Shown here in pieces: positions 1 through 5,435 of a DNA stretch of 5,531 nt (position 1 is the stretch's first letter; every line of letters begins with the position of its first letter). The stretch covers positions 1 through 5,531 of the forward strand of contig JAAFGW010000208.1 in NCBI GenBank assembly GCA_010365175.1. The letters run 5' to 3'. Made by a program: the position numbers and the translations under genes. This DNA is from Sulfuriferula multivorans (lineage in GTDB: Bacteria > Pseudomonadota > Gammaproteobacteria > Burkholderiales > Thiobacillaceae). Below the pieces are notes generated by a model. It was not told the origin of the DNA and ran no database searches. It saw nothing but the letters and a program-made list of their open reading frames with translations.

Positions 1-455
1 ATCCGGCCTCGACCTCAACACTCGATGACTTGTTCAACGGAGAATTCATTCCGGTCATTGATGATGCGCGTGAACCGCGACAAGCCAGGCGGATTGTGGC
101 GTGCAGCGGGCGCGTCTGGTTCGACCTCGAGGCCCAACGTGAAACGCTTGGTCTGGAGGACGTTGCCTTGGTACGGATCGAGCAGCTTTACCCCTTTCCT
201 GAACAGGCATTTCGTGCCGTTCTGGACGCTTATCCGCAAGCCGAAACATTTATCTGGGCACAAGATGAGCCAATGAACCAGGGCGCATGGTTTCAGACGT
301 TGCATCACCTGAATCACTGCGCCCCAGGTGGTCGCAGTTTTCATTATGCCGGCCGGCCTGCTGCTGCCGCGCCAGCCTCGGGTTACGTTTCGCGCCACCG
401 GGCTGAGCTCGAAGCCCTGCTCAAAGATGCTCTGGAAACTCAATATGAAGATTGA
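1..455 (+). CDS. sucA: 2-oxoglutarate dehydrogenase E1 component, C-terminal part (5' end outside window)
   Basis: This is the thiamine diphosphate-dependent E1 of the 2-oxoglutarate dehydrogenase complex, which decarboxylates 2-oxoglutarate and passes the succinyl group to lipoyl-SucB in the cytoplasm. Only the last 150 codons are present; the first complete codon is at 3, and the reading frame is open to the window edge. The residues match, from memory, the conserved C-terminal domain of E. coli SucA: RIVACSGRVWFDL, DVALVRIEQLYPFP, a QDEPMNQGAW segment, and YAGRPAAAAPASGY close to the end. These lie in the region that forms the dimer and allosteric part of the enzyme. The TTG at 30 is an internal leucine codon, not a start. 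The gene stops with TGA at 453-455, inside sucB, giving an 11-base overlap that suggests translational coupling. Identification is firm; the N-terminal catalytic part cannot be judged here. Confidence 0.96.
   Translation, partial: PASTSTLDDLFNGEFIPVIDDAREPRQARRIVACSGRVWFDLEAQRETLGLEDVALVRIEQLYPFPEQAFRAVLDAYPQAETFIWAQDEPMNQGAWFQTLHHLNHCAPGGRSFHYAGRPAAAAPASGYVSRHRAELEALLKDALETQYED
434..438 (+). promoter_or_regulatory. Likely Shine-Dalgarno site of sucB, inside the sucA 3' end
   Basis: GGAAA lies six bases before the ATG at 445. It supports that start over the upstream in-frame ATGs (from 328), which would add about 39 residues with no resemblance to a lipoyl domain. The site lies within sucA coding sequence, so ribosomes finishing sucA pass over it. 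Confidence 0.5.
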
Positions 456-1578
456 TGTGCGTGTCCCTACCTTGTCCGATTCTGTTTCAAGCGGCACTTT
501 GCTGCCCTGGCGCAAGCAGATCGGCGATCAGGTCGCTCGAGATGAAACCTTGGTGGATCTGGAAACCGACAAGGTGATTCTGGAAATTCCGTCGCCTGCA
601 TCCGGCAGGCTAATCGATTTGCGCCAGAGCGAAGGGGCCGTCGTCAAGGCCGACGAGGTGGTGGCTGTGATCGAGACGGATGATCAGGCTGCGACGACGG
701 TTCCGAAGCAGCCAGCGCTCACGGTCCCGCCCCAAGATCCGCCCGCGGCTGTAGTAGAAACAGCCACGGCTGAAAAGGCCGTCATCGACGTGCCCGTTAA
801 AGCGCAAGCCGTTGTGCCATCTGCAAAGCCGAGCGACCCGCTGTCCCTGAAAACCGCAAATGAAACCACGACTACGCCGGGTGAAACCCGTCGCGAACCG
901 ATGTCCCGGTTACGAACGCGCGTGGCAGAACGTCTGGTCGCCGCGCAGCACACGGCAGCCATGCTCACCACCTTTAATGAAGTGAACATGGCTTCCGTCA
1001 TAGACCTGCGTCAACGCTTCAAGGGCGAGTTCGAAATCAAGCATGGCGTCAAGCTGGGCTACATGTCGTTCTTCGTACGTGCCGTATGTCAGGCGCTGGT
1101 GCAGTTTCCCATTGTTAACGCATCCATCGATGGGTCCGACATTGTCTGGCCGGCTGATGTCGACATTGGCATCGCCATTTCCAGCCCGCGCGGACTGGTG
1201 GTGCCGATCCTGCGTCGCGCGCAGACCTTGTCGTCAGCACGGATCGAAGCGGGCATTGCAGACTTCGGACTGCGTGCGCGAGATGCCAAACTCACGCTTG
1301 ATGACCTTTCGGGCGGCACATTCTCCCTTACCAATGGCGGCGTATTTGGATCACTGCTTTCCACGCCCATCCTCAATCCGCCACAGTCCGCCATCCTCGG
1401 CATGCACACCATCCAGGAACGGCCCATCGCTGAAAATGGTCAGGTGGTTATCCGGCCCATGATGTATCTGGCCCTAACCTATGACCATCGCCTGATAGAT
1501 GGGCGCGAAGCTGTGCAGTTTCTGGTTGCAGTCAAGGCTGCGCTGGAGACACCCGAGGCCTTGTTGTCGGCTGTTTAG
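445..1578 (+). CDS. sucB: Dihydrolipoamide succinyltransferase (E2 of 2-oxoglutarate dehydrogenase), without a visible subunit-binding domain
   Basis: SucB carries the succinyl group from E1 on a swinging lipoyl arm and transfers it to CoA, forming the core of the complex. The product is 377 residues; E. coli SucB is about 405. Residues 1-78 are a lipoyl domain with lipoyl lysine K43 in ETDKVILEIPS. Residues about 150-377 are the acyltransferase domain, with RLRTRVAERL, TTFNEVNM, GTFSLTNGGVFGS, NPPQSAILGMH and the catalytic YDHRLIDG (H348, D352). Between them, residues 79-149 are an Ala/Pro/Thr/Val-rich linker. The peripheral subunit-binding domain that binds E1/E3 in bacterial E2 proteins, with its usual SPAxRR and GTGxGGRxxxxDV signatures, is not visible. 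The start at 445 puts the lipoyl domain at the N-terminus and has a GGAAA before it. The C-terminus aligns to the normal family end, and the TAG stop sits at the junction with a palindromic element. Confidence 0.95.
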   Translation: MKIDVRVPTLSDSVSSGTLLPWRKQIGDQVARDETLVDLETDKVILEIPSPASGRLIDLRQSEGAVVKADEVVAVIETDDQAATTVPKQPALTVPPQDPPAAVVETATAEKAVIDVPVKAQAVVPSAKPSDPLSLKTANETTTTPGETRREPMSRLRTRVAERLVAAQHTAAMLTTFNEVNMASVIDLRQRFKGEFEIKHGVKLGYMSFFVRAVCQALVQFPIVNASIDGSDIVWPADVDIGIAISSPRGLVVPILRRAQTLSSARIEAGIADFGLRARDAKLTLDDLSGGTFSLTNGGVFGSLLSTPILNPPQSAILGMHTIQERPIAENGQVVIRPMMYLALTYDHRLIDGREAVQFLVAVKAALETPEALLSAV

Positions 1579-1609
1579 AGCCTGTAACGAAATAACATGG
1601 ACATTTGGC
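1575..1609 (+). repeat. Left terminal inverted repeat of the palindromic element
   Basis: This 35-base arm matches the reverse complement of 1703-1737 at 28 of 35 positions. The first 11 bases (TTAGAGCCTGT) are identical, followed by five mismatches and then shared blocks ATAACATG and ACATTTG. Its outer TA is at 1576-1577, and it overlaps the last codons of sucB. Confidence 0.85.
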
Positions 1610-1734
1610 CGCTGGATTGGGATGCGATGCCAGGCGCGGAGTGCGCCGTGTGGCGAGCCACACAAGCGATTCGCAACGATGCAGCGCGCCCAAGCCCAGC
1701 GAGTCAAATGTTCATGTTATTGAAGAACAGGCTC
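1578..1734. mobile_element. MITE-like non-autonomous element (157 bp between TA borders)
   Basis: The whole stretch 1575-1737 is an imperfect palindrome centred at about 1656. The outer 35 bases match in inverted orientation at 28 positions. A further inner block (about 1611-1630 against about 1682-1700) also matches inverted, and the tip is a perfect short hairpin. There is no credible protein. Both borders show TA (1576-1577 and 1735-1736), consistent with a TA target duplication as made by IS630/Tc1-type and some IS5-type transposases. The palindrome extends through TTA/TAA, so the exact border is ambiguous. I infer a miniature element moved in trans by a transposase elsewhere in the genome. 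If transcribed from sucB it would fold into a long hairpin that could act on mRNA stability or termination between sucB and the next gene. An alternative is a non-mobile extragenic palindromic repeat. Confidence 0.75.
1648..1663. repeat. Central hairpin of the palindromic element
   Basis: GTGTGG (1648-1653) and CCACAC (1658-1663) form a perfect six-pair stem around CGAG. It sits exactly at the midpoint of the 1575-1737 palindrome, so it would cap the long stem in RNA or single-stranded DNA. No T-run follows, so it is not a standard intrinsic terminator. Confidence 0.7.
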
Positions 1735-1737
1735 TAA
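1703..1737 (-). repeat. Right terminal inverted repeat of the palindromic element
   Basis: This arm is the inverted partner of 1575-1609. Read on the minus strand it begins TTAGAGCCTGT, as the left arm does. The border TA is at 1735-1736, 21 bases before the first possible start of the next gene. Confidence 0.85.
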
Positions 1738-1787
1738 GGTCGATGATGCCGGCTTGAATGATCCTAGCTGAAACCCCAAAACAAACC

Positions 1788-2609
1788 ATGTCCCACCCTA
1801 CTCAAAACCTCATCGAAGTCAGCGACCTGCATTTTTCGTATGAGGACAATTCCGTACTCAAAGGTATCAATCTCAGCATTCCACGAGGCAAGCTGGTGGC
1901 CATACTGGGTGTGAGTGGCTGTGGCAAGACCACGCTTTTGCGCCATCTGGGCGGCCAACTCAAGCCATCTCAAGGCAGCGTGACCTTTGATGGGCAGGTG
2001 GTGCATGAACTGAACAATAATGATCTTTACGCTATTCGTCGCAAGATGGGAATGATGTTTCAGGTTAGCGGGTTGTTCAGCGATTTATCAGTGTTTGAAA
2101 ATATTGCTTACCCAATGCGCGAGCATACTGATCTGCCGGAGGAACTCATTCATGACCTGGTCTTGATGAAACTCCACGCCGTGGGTTTGCGTGGGGCGCA
2201 TGCAATGCGCACCAGCGAGCTATCGGGTGGCATGGAGCGGCGTGTGGCTCTGGCCCGGGCGATTGCGCTCGATCCCATGCTGATCATGTACGACGAGCCT
2301 TTTGCGGGTCTTGATCCGATCTCGCTTACGACTATTGCCAGCTTGATCAGGCGCCTCAATGATGCGCTCGGACTGACCTCGATTGTGGTTACGTACGATG
2401 TATCGGAATCGCTCAAGGTCGCCGATTATGTCTATTTCATTCACGATGGCGTGGTGGTGGCTGACGGCAATGCGGCTGAACTGGCCGATTCAACCGATCC
2501 GTTTGTCCGTCAGTTTGTCGATGCCAAGCCCGATGGCCCGGTGGCGTTTCAGTACCCAAGCCAGCCATTCGGGGAAGAATTAGAGATCAGCCGCCCCTTG
2601 CCCGGATAA
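1788..2609 (+). CDS. mlaF: MlaF-like ABC transporter ATPase (phospholipid transport), with Tyr at the H-loop position
   Basis: MlaF is the cytoplasmic ATPase that, with MlaE, MlaD and MlaB, drives phospholipid movement between inner and outer membrane. Counting from 1788 (273 residues): Walker A GVSGCGKT 41-48, Q-loop Q92 in MMFQVSGLF, signature LSGGM 145-149, Walker B LIMYDE with D169 and E170, and D-loop GLDP. The MlaF-type segments IAYPMREHT, MKLHAVGLRGA and DGPVAFQYP separate it from generic ABC ATPases. The switch position after Walker B reads VVTYDVSESL, so Y203 (codon TAC) takes the place of the usual histidine. ATG at 1758, directly after an in-frame TGA, would add ten residues; neither start has a good Shine-Dalgarno. 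I chose 1788 because it puts the NLIEVxDLxFSY motif near the N-terminus. No mlaE, D, C or B follows: the next gene is a response regulator 136 bases on, so the partners must lie elsewhere or the gene is a solitary copy. Confidence 0.9.
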   Translation: MSHPTQNLIEVSDLHFSYEDNSVLKGINLSIPRGKLVAILGVSGCGKTTLLRHLGGQLKPSQGSVTFDGQVVHELNNNDLYAIRRKMGMMFQVSGLFSDLSVFENIAYPMREHTDLPEELIHDLVLMKLHAVGLRGAHAMRTSELSGGMERRVALARAIALDPMLIMYDEPFAGLDPISLTTIASLIRRLNDALGLTSIVVTYDVSESLKVADYVYFIHDGVVVADGNAAELADSTDPFVRQFVDAKPDGPVAFQYPSQPFGEELEISRPLPG

Positions 2610-2745
2610 TTGCTGCCTGCCTGCGTGCAGTATTTGGGCAGCATGAGGTTCAGATAAACTGGAATAGGCCGATATTTCCTTTATTGAATCGAATGAAATG
2701 AACTAACGGTGATCCGGATATACCCCCTCGCAAAGAAGCATAAGC
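2610..2745 (+). other. Intergenic region before the response regulator gene
   Basis: This 136-base gap probably holds the promoter of the downstream signalling genes. The best pair I can see by eye is TTCAGA (2649-2654) and GATATT (2671-2676) with a 16-base spacer, each matching the sigma-70 consensus at four of six positions, which is weak. GCTGCC (2612-2617) and GGCAGC (2637-2642) could form a six-pair stem with a 19-base loop, but no T-run follows, so a terminator for the upstream ATPase gene is not supported. A purine-rich AAAGAAG at 2732-2738 is the likely ribosome binding site of the next gene. Confidence 0.3.
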
Positions 2746-4410
2746 GTGAGCTTTCCTTCAGCCCATAACAAGGTCGACAGCATTGACTATGCGGCCCTGC
2801 GTGCGTTGGTGGTGGACGACTACCCTGGCATACGCAGTGCATTGCGGCTGACGCTGTCCAACTTCGGCGTGACCAAGGTTCAACTGGTGTCTAACGCTGC
2901 CGAGGCTATCTATCAGGTTAAACAAGGGCATTTCGACTTCATCCTGTGCGATTTCAACCTGGGTGATGGCCGTGATGGCCAGCAACTGCTCGAAGAGTTG
3001 CGCCATAGCCAACTGATTTCCGTCAAGACTGTCTTCATGATGGTAACGGCGGAGTCTTATTACGAAAAAGTGGCTGCAACAGCCGAGCTCGCGCCGGATG
3101 ACTATATGATCAAACCGTTCAGTGCAGAGCTCCTGCAAGGTCGACTGGACGGCATTCTGCTCAAAAAACGGGCATTTAAAGAGGTCTACCGACATTATCT
3201 GGCTCAAAACCTCGAAGCGGCGATAACGGCTTGCAACCAACTGGTCCTCGACAAACCGAAATACGTGGTGGATGCGTTGCGATTCAAAGGCGAGTTGCTG
3301 GTCACGCTGGGGCGTTTTGAGGAAGCCGAAGCGCTCTATCAACAAGTGATTAAAATGCGCGCCATTCCGTGGGCACGTTTGGGTCTTGCCCGCGCGTTTC
3401 ACCTGCAAAAAAAAGATGATGCCGCCGAAGAAGAACTGCGTGATGTGCTGGACAAGGCCCCGGAAATGGTTGCAGCTTATGACCTGCTCTCGGATGTATG
3501 TTTGTCAAAAAAGGATCTATCCGGCGCTCAGACTGCGCTGCAACAAGGGGTGGCTATTTCAGGAAAGACCGTTCGTCGACAGCAGAAATTAGGCGAGATT
3601 GCCCACGCTAACGGTGATCTGGATACCGCAAGTGTTGCATTTTCCAATGCACTGGAAAAGGGACGGCATTCCATCTTTATCACCCCGTCCGATTTTGGCA
3701 ATCTCTGTCGGGTGCAGTTAGAACAGGGTGATCTTGATGGCGCTGCCACCACGCTTAAACGAAACAAAAGCACTTTGCAGTCGAGCCCGGAGGGTAAGCT
3801 GGTGACAGCGGTTACCCAGAGCATGGTGCATACCCAGACGGGCAAGTTGGAAGAAGCCGTCAAAGCATTGGATACCGCTGCGGAGTTGCGTGCTGCGGGC
3901 ACACGTGGCGATGCGCAGATGATGCTGGATCTGGCGGGTACCTGCATGGCCAGTGGTCGTTTTGATGAAGCCGATGGCATTGTTGCCGAAGTGGCAAAAA
4001 ATGCCCACGACAGTGAAGCGCTATTGGCCAAAGCCCGAAAAATTTACGACGCAGCTGGCCGAAGCGATGTGGGAACAGGGGTGCTGGCTTCGGCCACCAC
4101 TGGTGTGCGCCAGCTCAACAATGAAGGCGTGGTGCTGGCGCAGCGTGGCGACTATAAAAATGCGGTCGACAAGTTGATGACAGCTTGCAGCGAAGCACCT
4201 TACAACCCACGCATCATGATGAACGCCGTATGGGTCATACTCAAATACATCGACCAGGTCGGCATGGATGAAACCATGATCGAAGCTGCGCGCGGCCATC
4301 TGGCCGAAGCAGAGCGACAGGCGCCGGGTCATGGCCGTTTGTCTGGCTTACGTCTGCAACTGAAAGAAGTCGAAACCCGTTTTGGCGTCAACCGGGCGAG
4401 CTCAGCATGA
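2746..4410 (+). CDS. Response regulator with receiver domain and TPR-like repeats
   Basis: The product is 554 residues. Residues about 17-140 form a CheY-like receiver domain: acidic pair D24/D25 in LVVDDYPGIR, phosphoacceptor D69 in FILCDFNLGDG, T101 in MMVTAE, and K123 in YMIKPFS, so all key residues are present. From about 150 to 540 the chain is helical with roughly eight TPR-like units, each with a small-residue/Gly pattern ending in EAxxxY/A-type turns; clear ones are near 176-207, 209-240, 243-273, 280-308, 394-420 and 456-487. There is no DNA-binding, GGDEF, EAL or HD domain, so output is probably through protein-protein contacts. The start is GTG at 2746: an in-frame TGA at 2710-2712 and no other start codon between leave little choice, and AAAGAAG precedes it. 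The stop overlaps the kinase gene as ATGA, so the two are probably one operon. The target is unknown. Confidence 0.88.
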   Translation: MSFPSAHNKVDSIDYAALRALVVDDYPGIRSALRLTLSNFGVTKVQLVSNAAEAIYQVKQGHFDFILCDFNLGDGRDGQQLLEELRHSQLISVKTVFMMVTAESYYEKVAATAELAPDDYMIKPFSAELLQGRLDGILLKKRAFKEVYRHYLAQNLEAAITACNQLVLDKPKYVVDALRFKGELLVTLGRFEEAEALYQQVIKMRAIPWARLGLARAFHLQKKDDAAEEELRDVLDKAPEMVAAYDLLSDVCLSKKDLSGAQTALQQGVAISGKTVRRQQKLGEIAHANGDLDTASVAFSNALEKGRHSIFITPSDFGNLCRVQLEQGDLDGAATTLKRNKSTLQSSPEGKLVTAVTQSMVHTQTGKLEEAVKALDTAAELRAAGTRGDAQMMLDLAGTCMASGRFDEADGIVAEVAKNAHDSEALLAKARKIYDAAGRSDVGTGVLASATTGVRQLNNEGVVLAQRGDYKNAVDKLMTACSEAPYNPRIMMNAVWVILKYIDQVGMDETMIEAARGHLAEAERQAPGHGRLSGLRLQLKEVETRFGVNRASSA

Positions 4411-5060
4411 AATTGGAAGGCAGCGATTTCTATGCGGCGCTGATTCATGAACTCAAGAACAACCTGGGCTTGCTGTCCATGACAATCGACAGCATTCCGA
4501 CGCAGGGTGACCCAACGCATGATGAGCCAATTGATTCAGCAAGGCTGCAGTGCCAGGAAGTGGTCGACAGACTGCAGCAGGCACTGTTGATTTACAAAGC
4601 ATCCAATCAGCCCATTCAACCCAATATCGATGCCTATTCTCCGCATGATCTGCTCGATACGATCAAGGCGCGGGCTGTATTCCTGTCGCGCGGGCGACTC
4701 CAGGTCCAGGTCGAAATAGCATTGGATACACCAGAAATATGGTTTTTTGACCGCGACCTGATCGAGATGGCCTTGATCAATGCCATTCATAACTCCCTGA
4801 GCCACGCGCGCGCTGGCATCAGCATCAAGGCGAAATTGATTGAGGGCTGCCTGGCATTGATCGTGCGCGATGACTCGGCGGGATATCCTGAACACATCCT
4901 GGCCAGCGTGGAGACAAACAGGTCATATCGTGCCAGTGGAACAGGTCTGGGCCTGCAATTTTCCAGACTGATTGCGCAGAGCCACCAGAATCAGGGTCGC
5001 ACCGGTGAACTCAGATTGCACAATGATGCGGGTGCAGTGTTTTGCCTGCTTTTACCCTGA
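4407..5060 (+). CDS. Small soluble histidine kinase, partner of the receiver-TPR protein
   Basis: The product is 217 residues with no signal peptide, membrane segment or sensor domain. An H-box near the N-terminus (FYAALIHELKNNLGLL, H14 then E15) is the probable phosphorylation site on a short dimerisation helix pair (to about 65). Residues about 80-217 form a HATPase_c domain: N-box LIEMALINAIHNSLSHA (N125, N129), a G1-like box VRDDSAGYP (D155, G159) and G2 box SGTGLGL (177-183). The G1 box has Ser where the first Gly of the usual DxGxG stands. The ATG lies in ATGA at 4407-4410, overlapping the regulator's stop, which points to translational coupling and a cognate pair. I infer that it phosphorylates, or dephosphorylates, D69 of the upstream protein, and that the signal arrives through a partner, perhaps bound to the TPR region. 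It could also be a phosphatase-biased enzyme. Confidence 0.87.
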   Translation: MKLEGSDFYAALIHELKNNLGLLSMTIDSIPTQGDPTHDEPIDSARLQCQEVVDRLQQALLIYKASNQPIQPNIDAYSPHDLLDTIKARAVFLSRGRLQVQVEIALDTPEIWFFDRDLIEMALINAIHNSLSHARAGISIKAKLIEGCLALIVRDDSAGYPEHILASVETNRSYRASGTGLGLQFSRLIAQSHQNQGRTGELRLHNDAGAVFCLLLP

Positions 5061-5083
5061 GCAGATAGCTTGGAATTTCTCCG

Positions 5084-5428
5084 CTAATCCTTTACCAGGC
5101 CCACCGTTGATTCAGCGGTCGTTCTGTGGATGTCAATCTGAACCACACAATATTCATTCTGCTCGTCGATAGGCGAGGGGTCATCCGCGCAATTGCAGCC
5201 AGAAATCACACCCGTATAAAAAATACCGGCTCTGACGCGGATGCATTCAGCTTCCTCCGTGACACCGAGGATCATTACCTGAATGGGCCGCTCCGAGACA
5301 TGGCTGGTTGCCGCCAAACCTTGTTGCAACGGCAGGTGTTGCCCATCGAGTTGTTCAACTTCCTGTTTGAACACATCTCCGAACTCGGACGAGGCCCAGG
5401 CATTTAAGGATTCAGGTAGACGTAACAT
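5084..5428 (-). CDS. Conserved-looking hypothetical protein with Cys/Asp-rich motif
   Basis: The product is 114 residues and soluble in appearance, with no signal peptide or membrane helix. I recognise no characterised domain. From memory it resembles a small conserved hypothetical family of beta/gammaproteobacteria; this was not checked. Visible features are an N-terminal LPESLNAW and LPLQQGL, a central VMILGVTEEA strand-like part, and the motif GCNCADDPSPIDEQNEYC (77-94), with three cysteines (C78, C80, C94) and several acidic residues that might bind a metal. An in-frame TGA lies 18 bases upstream of the ATG at 5426-5428, so no earlier ATG start is available; the ribosome binding site is weak. 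It converges on the kinase gene with a 23-base gap that shows no clear terminator. A reading frame on the same strand ends seven bases before it, suggesting an operon. Its coding nature is supported by this layout and by family resemblance. Confidence 0.75.
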   Translation of the reverse strand: MLRLPESLNAWASSEFGDVFKQEVEQLDGQHLPLQQGLAATSHVSERPIQVMILGVTEEAECIRVRAGIFYTGVISGCNCADDPSPIDEQNEYCVVQIDIHRTTAESTVGLVKD

Positions 5429-5435
5429 GTCTCGG

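Noticed and set aside
328..444. Earlier in-frame start for sucB
   Set aside because: It would add 39 residues encoded inside sucA with no resemblance to the family. The ATG at 445 puts the lipoyl domain at the N-terminus, with a GGAAA before it.
15..515. 166-codon open frame on the minus strand
   Set aside because: It lies opposite the sucA end and sucB start, whose proteins match known families; the antisense product has no recognisable motif.
1499..1723. Frames crossing the palindromic element on both strands
   Set aside because: They run from sucB into the palindrome and give low-complexity peptides without family resemblance; the palindrome itself explains the openness.
2612..2642. GCTGCC/GGCAGC stem as a terminator for the ATPase gene
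   Set aside because: Six pairs with a 19-base loop and no following T-run do not fit an intrinsic terminator.
2758..3408. 216-codon open frame on the minus strand
   Set aside because: It is antisense to the receiver domain of the regulator, which has all catalytic residues in place; the antisense product shows no domain.
3528..4031. 167-codon minus-strand frame opposite the TPR region
   Set aside because: It is Ser/Ala/Pro-rich antisense of helical repeat coding sequence, with no motif, and the plus-strand gene is continuous across it.
5126..5407. 93-codon plus-strand frame in the right end
   Set aside because: It is fully inside the minus-strand 114-residue gene. The minus-strand protein looks more like a real family, and the plus frame has no ribosome binding site or known motif.
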